Of a stretch of 64,000 bases of DNA, positions 60,301 through 61,572 are shown piece by piece (position 1 is the stretch's first letter; each line of letters opens with the position of its first letter). The stretch is from Gibbula magus (taxonomy: Eukaryota > Mollusca > Gastropoda > Trochida > Trochidae), in assembly GCA_936450465.1 (NCBI GenBank), contig OW388293.1, positions 26,727,860-26,791,859 on the forward strand. Direction: 5' to 3'. Position numbers and translations under genes: made by a program. Under the pieces are notes generated by a model, which did no database searches, was not told where the DNA came from, and worked only from the letters and a program-made list of their open reading frames with translations.

Positions 60301-60703
60301 GGACACTGATGATTCTAGAATAACTGTATTATATATGTTTGTGTCAGATTGGCTACTGTGATCAGTCACCAGTAACCATTTTATGTGCCCTACATAGCAT
60401 ACTTTTACAACATCGATGCAGTAGAATACAATGCCTTTTTCAAAATATTGCAGAATTAATTCCTAATGCTGATACCAGTTGCAATTACTAACTTCTAAAG
60501 TATAGAGTGAGCTCTCTTTCAAGTTTAATTCAATTGGAAATTGTCTGGATCAAATTAAGTGTGACTTTCCAGGACAAAAGTTATCTTCCAATGTTGATAA
60601 ATATTAAATGTATGGACCACCTTTCACTCATTTGAGGAGATGAAATCGCTTTCCACTGGCTGCTGTACTTCCCAACAATTTCGTTCAGGAGCTCTATAAT
60701 GTA
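5271..60703 (-). CDS. RNF213: RNF213-like (mysterin) giant AAA+ ATPase / E3 ubiquitin ligase, middle part, 39 exons
   Basis: Splicing 39 minus-strand exons gives 2,323 uninterrupted codons. Family hallmarks in order: FISAGEEP (exon 9), SHGSVEV (10), RAGVGKSLY (19, AAA2-like P-loop, codons ~1281-1288), QRPYQYL (22), GETGCGKT (27, Walker A, ~1707-1714), FFDEANTTEA (28, Walker B), GKPGSSKS (34, second Walker A, ~2077-2084), VLDEVGLAEDSP (35), GISNWALDPAKMNRG (37), FFGLRDYY (38). RNF213 is a very large cytosolic protein of metazoans: a dynein-like AAA+ core joined to an unusual E3 module, with roles in ubiquitylation, lipid droplets and antimicrobial defence. Both catalytic ATPase sites look intact. 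By comparison with the ~5,200-residue vertebrate protein, roughly the middle 45% is present. No promoter, start codon, stop codon or RING is in the window. Introns are GT-AG except intron 36 (GC-AG). Paralogues are common in molluscs, so orthology to vertebrate RNF213 is not proven. Confidence 0.93.
5545..6920. repeat. Pearl-like dispersed tandem element, ~147-bp core repeated about six times
   Basis: Two left-end motifs (gggctctgtagctca at ~5560 and ~5620) precede a tandem core of about 147 bp (aggatgtgaccc recurring near 5951, 6098, 6242, 6388, 6535 and 6680). A (ACGG)n-rich microsatellite follows at 6822-6880, and the right end is cctgatgagcta. The end TAGCTCATCAGG / CCTGATGAGCTA is a 12-bp inverted repeat. 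Related copies lie at 53.5 and 58.6 kb. Confidence 0.85.
6921..7130. repeat. Short pearl-like element abutting the previous one
   Basis: Begins aaaatagagccattggctctgta directly after the previous element's right end. It has no tandem core, a ttacggacgccggac piece near 7063, and ends ggcttgatgagctaaaaa. Looks like a minimal or deleted relative. Confidence 0.6.
7433..7570 (-). CDS. RNF213: RNF213-like exon 38 (FFGLRDYY)
   Basis: 138 nt. GICSSSEIV and REFFGLRDYY match the family (KGICSS; EFFGLRDYYSL). Acceptor cttttcag, donor ACAG|gtttg. Confidence 0.96.
7625..8450. repeat. Pearl-like element with ~180-bp tandem units
   Basis: Starts with the gtgagcatggctcacatacccccgc end also seen at ~11030. 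It then has about 3-4 units carrying ccataactccgtaaaa (near 8050 and 8230; variant near 7885) and cattcacctagatgtaat. A plus-strand reading frame across the units (7854-8387) is a by-product of the 180-bp period. Lies in intron 37. Confidence 0.75.
8537..8646 (-). CDS. RNF213: RNF213-like exon 37 (GISNWALDPAKMNRG)
   Basis: 110 nt. VAFIGISNWALDPAKMNRG carries the sensor/arginine-finger region of the second catalytic AAA unit, nearly identical to vertebrates. Acceptor ctctccag, donor CTGA|gtaag. Confidence 0.97.
8863..10372 (+). mobile_element. Tc1-like (DD34E) DNA transposon, decayed
   Basis: About 1.5 kb with ~20-bp inverted ends (CAAAAAAAGTAGGGGATATT at ~8868 and its complement ending ~10366), flanked by TA-rich sequence. 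It encloses a transposase remnant. The element sits in intron 36, opposite in direction to the host gene. Confidence 0.9.
9197..10190 (+). pseudogene. Tc1-like transposase, broken
   Basis: N-terminal paired-type helix-turn-helix (VVARTMNVSKSVIGRLWSRY, SGRPRATT). The catalytic triad is FSDESRF, FQDDNARCH and SPDLSPIEHVWD, with 34 residues between the second D and E as in Tc1. It is broken by a TAG at 9911-9913, a 10-bp tandem duplication (ggacatcctg twice, ~9990-10010), and a compensating one-base loss near 10040, after which frame 2 resumes (LQEEWNNLGQNDLRRLI). Not expected to be active. Confidence 0.92.
10766..10828 (-). CDS. RNF213: RNF213-like exon 36, 63-nt exon with GC donor
   Basis: 63 nt, 21 codons: TLHPLLEDG...EPFKK, matching family TLHPLLEEG. 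Acceptor atcccag. The donor is AAAAG|gcaagt, a GC-AG intron with otherwise perfect consensus. Ending here gives FKK|VAFIGISNW, which agrees with the family; no GT in the neighbourhood does. Confidence 0.93.
11025..12055. repeat. Pearl-like element with ~180-bp tandem units
   Basis: Starts gcgagcaaagctcacatacccccgc. Units of 180 bp carry agctagcatgcatag (11600, 11780) and aggcacaactaggg. A cggacggacggacgg tract lies at ~11998-12014. The end is ctatatacccccttgagaggc. Lies in intron 35. Confidence 0.8.
12211..14507. mobile_element. Non-autonomous hAT-like element with nested repeat
   Basis: Flanked by a perfect 8-bp duplication ctttgtag (12203-12210 and 14508-14515). Ends are inverted repeats CAGCGATGCAG / CAGGGATGCAG. 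An 8-bp duplication and CAG-type ends are hAT hallmarks. No transposase remains. A pearl-like repeat is nested at ~12330-13255. The segment ~13480-14290 is clearly related to the interior of the element at 37892-39463. Confidence 0.85.
12330..13255. repeat. Pearl-like element nested in the hAT-like element
   Basis: Starts gtaattgtcacaaacgtgac and cccccgccgc. Tandem units carry gtgaccttgaaaatgaggtc with tcaaggtcaccgaaaac. A cgtacgtacggacgtacgg tract lies at ~13185. The end is gcgacgggggacaac. Same architecture as 3740-4695. Confidence 0.8.
14693..14863 (-). CDS. RNF213: RNF213-like exon 35, second catalytic Walker B
   Basis: 171 nt, 57 codons. VSFQCSPLATAEGI, TFRQCARYQQ and VVLDEVGLAEDSPRMPLK: an intact Walker B (LDE) in the signature RNF213 context. 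Acceptor gaacag, donor CAAG|gtaac. Confidence 0.98.
15369..15591 (-). CDS. RNF213: RNF213-like exon 34, second catalytic AAA+ Walker A
   Basis: 223 nt. IAKNLALKENLFMMVVC then GKPGSSKSLAKTIVADAMQG: an intact Walker A in nearly invariant RNF213 sequence (AAA4). Acceptor cttttcag, donor ACAA|gtaag. Confidence 0.98.
15700..16135. repeat. Degenerate pearl-like element
   Basis: About one and a half units related to the 11.0-12.0 kb repeat (ggcatggaaagccac, acatcttggtattatgattg, tttggtgaaactagcatg). It ends in a worn GGAC-type tract and a C-run (ccacccccccccccc) near 16110-16125. Lies in intron 33. Confidence 0.6.
16348..16505 (-). CDS. RNF213: RNF213-like exon 33
   Basis: 158 nt. ALILALSVCYRASLRSR matches the family (LAIGVCYHASL), then RFFQNPCN. 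Acceptor cttttcag, donor ACAG|gttgg. Confidence 0.93.
16673..17120. mobile_element. MITE with long inverted repeats and 9-bp target duplication (Mutator-like)
   Basis: 448 bp. Inverted repeats of ~75 bp begin CAGTCTGATTAAAATCGAC on both ends and stay recognisable inward through ggaataaaa, tgcaaaat and gcatctac. A perfect 9-bp duplication atctaaaat flanks it (16664-16672 and 17121-17129). Long inverted repeats plus a 9-bp duplication suggest a Mutator-like derivative. Lies in intron 32. Confidence 0.88.
17611..17790 (-). CDS. RNF213: RNF213-like exon 32 (SFVSLRDV)
   Basis: 180 nt, 60 codons. DECSFVSLRDVDRTL is the conserved block after the first catalytic AAA unit. It is followed by a lineage-specific acidic stretch (PEADPEEELEEEEIVPQ). 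Acceptor ttgtgcag, donor GTTG|gtatg. Confidence 0.95.
18217..18312 (-). CDS. RNF213: RNF213-like exon 31
   Basis: 96 nt, 32 codons, phase 0 on both sides. Ends ILIASQDFMRRQA, matching the family (CASQGFMRK) just before DECSFVSLRDV. Acceptor cgtttcag, donor GGCT|gtgag. Confidence 0.92.
18343..18375. repeat. (TAA)n microsatellite
   Basis: About ten uninterrupted AAT/TAA triplets in the short intron 30. Such a run often marks the tail of a tRNA-derived SINE (compare 25316), but no tRNA-like head was found next to it. Confidence 0.85.
18537..18670 (-). CDS. RNF213: RNF213-like exon 30 (LVYRV block)
   Basis: 134 nt. RRLVYRVQPLPQSMLPLVW and DFGQLNTQVEELY match the family (LVYRVHALPPSLIPLVWDFG). 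Acceptor cctctcag, donor TAT|gtgag. The first ~45 nt and the acceptor are duplicated twice in the upstream intron. Confidence 0.95.
18714..18890 (-). repeat. Tandem duplicates of the acceptor and start of exon 30
   Basis: Exon 30's acceptor and first ~45 nt (18626-18690) recur at ~18717 (91-bp offset, nearly identical, acceptor ctctcag kept) and ~18814 (97-bp offset, worn, acceptor ctctgag). All lie upstream of the real exon in the gene's direction. Confidence 0.88.
19211..19293 (-). CDS. RNF213: RNF213-like exon 29
   Basis: 83 nt. HSDELIRRLEKAGLGY matches the family (RLESAGLGY). Acceptor tattgcag; a TA-flanked 1.24-kb element begins only about 20 bp upstream of it. Donor CTTG|gtata. Confidence 0.95.
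19315..20552. mobile_element. TA-flanked non-autonomous DNA element (Tc1/mariner-pogo type ends)
   Basis: 1,238 bp between TA duplications (19313-19314 and 20553-20554). Inverted ends CCGTATATTATCGCGTATAA / complement of TTATACCCGGTAATATACGG, followed inward by repeated tataagtcgacccc near both ends (19334, 19354, 19409, 20480). No transposase is visible. It fills most of intron 28. Confidence 0.85.
20838..21076 (-). CDS. RNF213: RNF213-like exon 28, first catalytic Walker B
   Basis: 239 nt. Starts VHGGTT and contains VLFFDEANTTEA (Walker B with DE intact), then AACNPYRK with the sensor-1 asparagine. Acceptor tttacag, donor AGAAA|gtagg. Confidence 0.97.
21376..21496 (-). CDS. RNF213: RNF213-like exon 27, first catalytic AAA+ Walker A
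   Basis: 121 nt. CGIPVIIMGETGCGKT carries an intact Walker A with the ATP-binding lysine, followed by RLVKFMCALQ. This is the AAA3 unit of the dynein-like ring. Acceptor tgtttcag, donor GAAG|gtatg. Confidence 0.97.
21767..21892 (-). CDS. RNF213: RNF213-like exon 26
   Basis: 126 nt. NTYELTTDNVKKILAIYM leads directly into the first catalytic P-loop, as in vertebrates. Acceptor ttttccag, donor TCAG|gtcag. Confidence 0.95.
22242..22439 (-). CDS. RNF213: RNF213-like exon 25
   Basis: 198 nt. PHPYIFFNPDGHTMTFLGF matches the family (PYVFFNDDHTTMTFIGF). Acceptor tatttcag, donor AAAG|gttac. Confidence 0.95.
22714..22989. repeat. 274-bp dispersed repeat, copy A
   Basis: Starts tttacaaccaaagaacaac and runs through atgcccgtcatgggtatacg to gcggaactaccccc. 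It shares high identity with copy B (23563-23836). On the minus strand ggttcaaacc resembles a Pol III B box, so a SINE origin is possible. In intron 24. Confidence 0.8.
23563..23836. repeat. 274-bp dispersed repeat, copy B, flanked by a 47-bp direct repeat
   Basis: Same sequence as copy A. The flanks 23516-23562 and 23837-23883 are the same 47 bp (tattgtctttggttct ... aaggcatcaatt). This fits insertion with an unusually long target duplication, or a local duplication. Confidence 0.82.
23996..24114 (-). CDS. RNF213: RNF213-like exon 24
   Basis: 119 nt. DFATRSLVMSEQSPLDEL then EEEDLAQFQMKRTWES, as in the family (DFATPSL-SDQSP, then WES). Acceptor attttcag, donor GCAG|gtatg. Confidence 0.95.
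24540..24708 (-). CDS. RNF213: RNF213-like exon 23 (HCGVRDPAWSEL)
   Basis: 169 nt. HCGVRDPAWSEL and LNTQLEDFE match vertebrate RNF213 closely. The acceptor ctgatactgtag and the first 19 nt of this exon are also the conserved core of the 111-bp minisatellite that fills the preceding intron. Donor CCAGG|gtgag. Confidence 0.96.
24693..24874 (-). repeat. 111-bp minisatellite, exon-proximal 1.6 units
   Basis: Overlaps the first 16 nt of exon 23 (ends at 24708) and continues upstream. One diverged full unit is followed by a partial unit that stops in aaaacttcaaa. The same unit resumes at 30848 (tacaaataaatag), so the 6-kb retroelement split one unit. Confidence 0.93.
25316..25643 (-). mobile_element. 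tRNA-derived SINE, minus orientation
   Basis: Read on the minus strand: a tRNA-like head with A-box-like tggtgtagtggttagcatg and B-box ggttcgaatccc (25565-25640), a body with a conserved ttgtgcccctgggcaagg motif (~25521-25545), and a triplet tail corresponding to (ATA)n at 25316-25336. Inserted in the 5' part of the DIRS-type element. Confidence 0.88.
25861..26840 (+). pseudogene. DIRS-type gag-like ORF, broken
   Basis: The first part (25861-26150) has a short coiled-coil-like segment (IASLRRELAQLRELVNRR), then a frameshift near 26150 into another frame (SLPEFLEAFDTYKRILCG). CERCHSVTHATDMC fits a CX2CX4HX4C zinc knuckle. It is followed by ICNNFNDAGCRRSQCTYA, a second cysteine motif interrupted by TAA (26696-26698) where relatives have histidine. 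The reading continues past the stop (VCTRCKDSRHG). Confidence 0.75.
26855..27596. mobile_element. ~740-bp MITE with short inverted ends inside the retroelement
   Basis: Ends are ATATTACCCATATG (26855-26868) and its exact complement CATATGGGTAATAT (27583-27596). It interrupts the continuity between the gag-like and reverse transcriptase regions. No coding sequence inside. Several tgacgtca motifs occur around 27215-27265. Confidence 0.75.
27601..27746. repeat. ~146-bp near-perfect palindrome (fold-back)
   Basis: Left arm aataaccaactcgtgacgg... and right arm ...ccgtcactcgttagttatt are complementary almost to the centre (~27674), with matching gaatgacagattatcttt / aaagataatctgtcattc. It lies directly after the MITE's right end and may be a separate fold-back insertion. 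Confidence 0.85.
27778..29215 (+). pseudogene. DIRS-type reverse transcriptase / RNase H, broken
   Basis: Reverse transcriptase pieces: LVENKLTNGYVIGPFPDSPF, LILDLSAP, MGKVDISDAFK, RLAFGCRSSPVIFD, and LLDDFL (the catalytic DD). Then an RNase H-like part: LFTDAS and YFCDNEATVSIIN. Damage includes in-frame TAA codons after SPLG, after YSLK and after DAFK, frameshifts near 28020 and 28230, and a stop near 28560. Confidence 0.88.
29348..30270 (+). pseudogene. DIRS-type tyrosine recombinase, catalytic half intact
   Basis: The N-terminal core-binding part (EYFIAHCFSHLKLQHDTVKT, YLAGIRFTYLEAG) ends in a frameshift/stop near 29628. The next 214 codons are open to TAG at ~30268 and hold the catalytic set: FLRCGEIT (Arg I), HSFRIGAAT (HxxR), LGRWQSDYLTRYIR (Trp and nucleophilic Tyr). 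Typical of DIRS-order recombinases. Confidence 0.88.
30271..30847. other. AT-rich 3' region of the DIRS-type element
   Basis: No coding sequence. Pyrimidine-rich on the plus strand, ending in the inverted terminal motif at 30836-30848. Internal complementary or split direct repeats were not established. Confidence 0.5.
30848..37891 (-). repeat. 111-bp minisatellite, main block (~63 units)
   Basis: Unit of 111 bp with high identity between copies, some units 2 bp longer (tctatacagtatc). On the minus strand each unit reads ctgatactgtag then ACACTGTGGAGTGAGGGAT, i.e. the exon 23 acceptor and exon start. Because 111 = 3 x 37, long open frames appear on the plus strand (up to 623 codons). Higher-order structure: near-identical 5-unit blocks of 557 bp (30932-32590), and a longer block recurring with the marker ggaagagccc at ~35304, ~36414 and ~37304 (1,110 and 890 bp apart). 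Confidence 0.95.
37892..39463. mobile_element. 1.57-kb non-autonomous DNA element inside the minisatellite
   Basis: Perfect 14-bp inverted ends GCATACATGGCATC / GATGCCATGTATGC, with CACA of the minisatellite duplicated on both sides (37888-37891, 39464-39467). No transposase. The interior (~38030-38850) is related to ~13480-14290 of the hAT-like element (shared gttggaccacgtg and actcgctcaaact), although the ends differ. Confidence 0.85.
39464..40715 (-). repeat. 111-bp minisatellite, donor-proximal block (~11 units)
   Basis: Continuation of the same array after the DNA element. It ends in a truncated unit (agagcgtgtagcggggtatag) at ~40715, about 245 bp from the exon 22 donor. That 245-bp stretch is the only unique sequence left in intron 22. 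Confidence 0.95.
40961..41126 (-). CDS. RNF213: RNF213-like exon 22 (QRPYQYL block)
   Basis: 166 nt. FDEQEFHSEVYQRPYQYL is nearly identical to the vertebrate block. Ends ..LLQ with donor CA|gttagt, opening the 16.25-kb intron that holds the minisatellite. Acceptor acacag. Confidence 0.96.
41481..41589 (-). CDS. RNF213: RNF213-like exon 21
   Basis: 109 nt. PLLEVLPDVHWSPQDS corresponds to the family's LP-x-C-x-SP segment. Acceptor atcgacag, donor GAAG|gtttg. Confidence 0.9.
41704..41847 (-). CDS. RNF213: RNF213-like exon 20
   Basis: 144 nt, 48 codons, phase 0 on both sides. WLKSPLDLYLIE matches the conserved W-x5-DLY-E segment downstream of the AAA2-like P-loop. Acceptor ctgtgtag, donor ACAGG|gtagg. 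Confidence 0.93.
42314..42566 (-). CDS. RNF213: RNF213-like exon 19, AAA2-like P-loop
   Basis: 253 nt. SKRAGVGKSLYKKR is the P-loop of the AAA2-like unit. The first Walker A glycine is replaced, but GVGKS is kept, as in vertebrate RNF213, where this unit binds rather than turns over ATP. Ends RIFHLDISYE. Acceptor ttttgcag, donor TGAG|gtagt. Confidence 0.95.
42727..44157. mobile_element. piggyBac-like non-autonomous element
   Basis: 1,431 bp between TTAA target copies (42723-42726, 44158-44161). Inverted ends CCCTCACGTTGCG / CGCAAGTTAAGGG. TTAA duplication with CCC-type ends is characteristic of piggyBac. No transposase. It fills most of intron 18. A fragment of the same family lies at 59231-59381. 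Confidence 0.85.
44377..44569 (-). CDS. RNF213: RNF213-like exon 18
   Basis: 193 nt. DYQLVVLCSTENEF then a proline run (SCPPPPLHNL), typical of RNF213 AAA1. Acceptor cctccag, donor ACAA|gtgag. The upstream intron 17 holds degenerate tandem copies of the start of this exon. Confidence 0.92.
44600..44800 (-). repeat. Degenerate tandem duplicates of the start of exon 18
   Basis: The exon 18 piece at 44511-44560 (gagccttgaactca, then aagctgataatctgcc) recurs as caagccttgaactca with agcagataaactgtc at ~44615 and ~44689, and as a partial copy at ~44761. Offsets are 104, 74 and 72 bp. They fill most of the 240-bp intron 17. The acceptor AG itself is not preserved in these copies. Confidence 0.8.
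44810..44945 (-). CDS. RNF213: RNF213-like exon 17
   Basis: 136 nt. VDIFLRRAFF and TLANADLLLYEIEE match the family motif (RRCFF then NAD-L-YE). Acceptor ttgcag, donor GAGG|gtgag. Confidence 0.93.
45353..45459 (-). CDS. RNF213: RNF213-like exon 16 (EVLLCT block)
   Basis: 107 nt. LPRPDEVLLCTRQTTFDQ matches the strongly conserved EVL-C-T-T block of AAA1 in RNF213. Acceptor tattttcag, donor CCAG|gtcat. Confidence 0.93.
45623..45697 (-). CDS. RNF213: RNF213-like exon 15
   Basis: 75 nt. Reads RFARQIPPPLKYGIPNLIVC; the PNLIVC strand lies at the entry to the AAA core in the family. Acceptor tgtttcag, donor CAAG|gtatg. Confidence 0.88.
46000..46712. repeat. Dispersed repeat with TGACCTTGACCTTTGAC motifs, single core unit
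   Basis: Starts gagcgtttgcgggacaccgc and gcagagcagctccga. The core holds paired TGACCTTGACCTT motifs. It ends in the palindrome agcagctccgactaagtcgg...ctgcta (46687-46715). Same family as 61573-63124. In intron 14. Confidence 0.82.
46788..46927 (-). CDS. RNF213: RNF213-like exon 14
   Basis: 140 nt. Contains VKHLIANLEVVWTKFLEAV and LEHLGIILRQLATTG, corresponding to a vertebrate helical segment before the first AAA unit. Acceptor ataaaag, donor ACAG|gtagg. Confidence 0.85.
47270..47441 (-). CDS. RNF213: RNF213-like exon 13, second part of UBA-like domain and acidic linker
   Basis: 172 nt. Starts GIVWCMEHQDE, which fits the third UBA helix (A-x-W-hydrophobic-x-x-H), then an acidic, serine-rich linker (EIQEDEEVRD, EDSVSSSAVSW). 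Acceptor cctgcag, donor CAACAA|gtgag. Confidence 0.85.
47677..48289 (-). CDS. RNF213: RNF213-like exon 12, ends in first part of a UBA-like domain
   Basis: 613 nt, the largest exon seen. LNHFTIEQLVFLQKEL matches the conserved family block. After an acidic linker (REEEDQVEMEVPEPVEMDD) the last ~32 residues (AFIDAMLESNFSEKLARLAL, then DANDPEDIDS) read like helices 1-2 of a ubiquitin-associated domain, which finishes in exon 13. Acceptor ttggcag, donor TCTG|gtaac. Confidence 0.92.
48622..48783 (-). CDS. RNF213: RNF213-like exon 11
   Basis: 162 nt, phase 0 on both sides. Begins TLNKVISLHVS and contains YDQLVDLQSRLMLVAGQ, matching the conserved YNYDEL-DLQSKLML block of the family. Acceptor tatttcag, donor CTTG|gtaat. 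Confidence 0.92.
49267..49419 (-). CDS. RNF213: RNF213-like exon 10 (SHGSVEV block)
   Basis: 153 nt, phase 0 on both sides. Contains SHGSVEVTALTQAGNIN then GFYRIGN, diagnostic for the RNF213 stalk. Acceptor tatttcag, donor CTTG|gtgag. Confidence 0.93.
50140..50360 (-). CDS. RNF213: RNF213-like exon 9 (ISAGE block)
   Basis: 221 nt. Contains VELAFISAGEEPMEI followed by CFHSATTGYAPLIF, a block conserved in vertebrate RNF213. Acceptor atgtag lies about 25 bp from a TA/TG microsatellite. Donor AGCTT|gtaag. Confidence 0.92.
50386..50433. repeat. (TA)n(TG)n(TA)n microsatellite
   Basis: Compound run atatatata-tgtgtgtgtgtg-atatatata in intron 8, starting about 25 bp upstream of the exon 9 acceptor in the gene's direction. 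Confidence 0.92.
50570..50726 (-). CDS. RNF213: RNF213-like exon 8
   Basis: 157 nt. Contains CQELVFWLRDSMKG, resembling the vertebrate RNF213 segment just before the FISAGE block. Acceptor ctctcaccag, donor AAAG|gtatc. Confidence 0.88.
51143..51726 (-). CDS. RNF213: RNF213-like exon 7
   Basis: 584 nt, one of the two largest exons here. Contains DVWKRVKSLWLELCKK and a second half rich in charged helices (MFQRDFEKIRKEFLFMG). Acceptor aatttgcag, donor CCTG|gtgag. Helical stalk preceding the AAA core. Confidence 0.88.
52691..53020 (-). CDS. RNF213: RNF213-like exon 6
   Basis: 330 nt. Contains LRLILQSPDYFLELWSSAET and a helical run ending NLAVHIEKG. Acceptor tcttttgcag, donor AAGG|gtaag. Stalk region. 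Confidence 0.85.
53540..53965. repeat. Pearl-like element fragment (family of 5.5-6.9 kb)
   Basis: Two to three ~147-bp core units (aaggatgtgacccctgtgac, ggccaaggagtctgcac), without the ACGG microsatellite or the right end. Truncated at gaagttgaaaaagcg. In intron 5. Confidence 0.8.
54191..54350 (-). CDS. RNF213: RNF213-like exon 5
   Basis: 160 nt. Contains LLERHWPKDEEPHQILNFLL. Acceptor catttcag, donor TTCT|gtaag. Leaves phase 1 and joins exon 6 in frame. Confidence 0.78.
54590..56280. repeat. Composite pearl-like element, two tandem cores
   Basis: Starts caagtgtttgccactaacatgg and tcccccgctg. First core (54.75-55.37 kb): ~145-150-bp units with gtgaccttgaaaataagg. Second core (55.44-56.18 kb): 172-bp units with ggcaccacttcagtt and gaaagatatcatgaa-type motifs, about 4.5 copies. 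(ACGG)n follows at 56199-56230, and the end is ccgcgttgccgctggggac. In intron 4. Confidence 0.85.
56526..56636 (-). CDS. RNF213: RNF213-like exon 4
   Basis: 111 nt, 37 codons, phase 0 on both sides. Contains DPADCVKLYFEEETVSTVV. Acceptor ttgtacag, donor ATG|gtaca. Stalk region. That the length equals the minisatellite period of intron 22 is coincidence; the sequences are unrelated. Confidence 0.75.
57026..57121 (-). CDS. RNF213: RNF213-like exon 3
   Basis: 96 nt, 32 codons, phase 0 on both sides. Contains SVSDSYQTEWRETLLKAFEG. Acceptor tctttag, donor CAAG|gtaat. Stalk region. Confidence 0.75.
58020..58440. repeat. Pearl-like element, two ~178-bp units
   Basis: Two units with caagtttggtgatgattgg and cacatagttttagagatctg, then ggaacgccgatgccaacgcc instead of an ACGG tract, and the end cttcggggggagacataata. 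In intron 2. Confidence 0.75.
58565..59231. repeat. Pearl-like element (family of 5.5-6.9 kb)
   Basis: About four ~147-bp core units (gtgacccctgtgac, ggccaaggagtctgcac), then a ggacggatggacgcacgg tract (~59140-59172), and the right end gggcctttcaggcctgatgagcta at ~59231, identical in design to 6890-6920. Confidence 0.83.
59231..59381 (-). mobile_element. Fragment of the piggyBac-like family of 42.7 kb
   Basis: Read on the minus strand: TTAACCCTTACGTTGC, then ttttagccccc and cggtaccgttttt, matching the left ~120 bp of the 42727 element. The other end is missing where it meets the pearl-like element. TTAA is kept at 59378-59381. Confidence 0.78.
59726..60041 (-). CDS. RNF213: RNF213-like exon 2
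   Basis: 316 nt. Begins KLMEEVAHAKQSVKIARD after acceptor ttgttgcag and ends VKSSLW before donor gtaag. Predicted helical stalk of the RNF213 N-terminal half; assignment rests on frame continuity and good splice sites rather than a motif. Confidence 0.8.
60621..60703 (-). CDS. RNF213: RNF213-like exon 1 of those visible
   Basis: 83 nt, phase 0 in, 2 nt over at the end. Reads YIIELLNEIVGKYSS. Acceptor tttacag, donor AAAG|gtgg. It joins in frame to the next exon (SER|KLMEE). No exon was found further right, so the 5' part of the gene is outside the window. Helical stalk sequence without a recognisable motif. Confidence 0.7.
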
Positions 60704-61572
60704 CTGTAAACAAAGAACATGACAATAGTGAGCACGGATATTAATGGCCCTAAGTTTAAATACATATTCAAGCATCACAAATCTGTCAAAAATATTTTCT
60801 AACTGGATTTTGAATTCGACTTAAGTAAAATTTACTGAAAAGAGCCTTGGACTCTGTGGCTCAACTGGACTTGTATTGTTTAATTTTGAAAAGTTAAATA
60901 AATTGTTCTCCAGATAATGCACTACACCTTGGCTGCCGTGACTTGGAAAATACCATGGTCACCAAAATTGTGTCAGTGCATAATAAAACAGGGCTCTAAA
61001 TTATCAACACCGGTTGTGTAACAGGCAACATACTTGCCCTGCGAAATAATGGCTTAGGGCAAAGTTTTCCAAGGGAAGGTTTGTCCTGGGATATTACCAC
61101 AGGGAAGGTCTTAGCCAAAGTTCCTCTCCCTCCTTTAAACAGGGTTGTTATTTCCTAACCACACTTGATTTAATTCTACATACAGGGGGAAGATTCTGGA
61201 CTTGCTAGACTATTTCTTCCCAAGGTCTATTTTCTCTTTATACCCCACTTCTGGTCTCGTTGCTATGGTTTCTTTTGTTACAAATGTATAGGTGTATTAG
61301 CCGATACAGCTTTTAAAAAAATTTGTGTTTATTGATTTCGATGATAATCAATGAGTCCTGATAATCATGTAGATAAAATGAATAAAATGAAACACTGCTG
61401 TACCTGTTGTTTTGTGTTTTATTTAATATCTAATATATAGTTATGATTATGCAGTACTTACAGTGTAATTACAGATTTTAAAAGAGTCAATAAAGATTTT
61501 GTATTGACCCATTATGAATTAAACAAGAAATTCTGAAATGTGAATTAACTGTGAATTAATCAGATAGAACTA
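60704..61572. other. No gene recognised; upstream intron
   Basis: AT-rich and unique-looking on both strands. Lies upstream of the first visible exon, presumably intron. A short agagccttggactctgtggctca near 60840 resembles the left end of the pearl-like elements. Confidence 0.45.

Larger units (their letters stand above)
41127..60620 (-). other. Introns with nothing recognised
   Basis: Introns over 300 bp in which I see no repeat, RNA gene or extra exon: 60042-60620, 56637-57025, 51727-52690, 50727-51142, 49420-50139, 48784-49266, 48290-48621, 46928-47269, 44946-45352, 41848-42313 and 41127-41480. Outside this span the same holds for 24115-24539, 21893-22241, 17791-18216 and 14864-15368. Confidence 0.6.
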
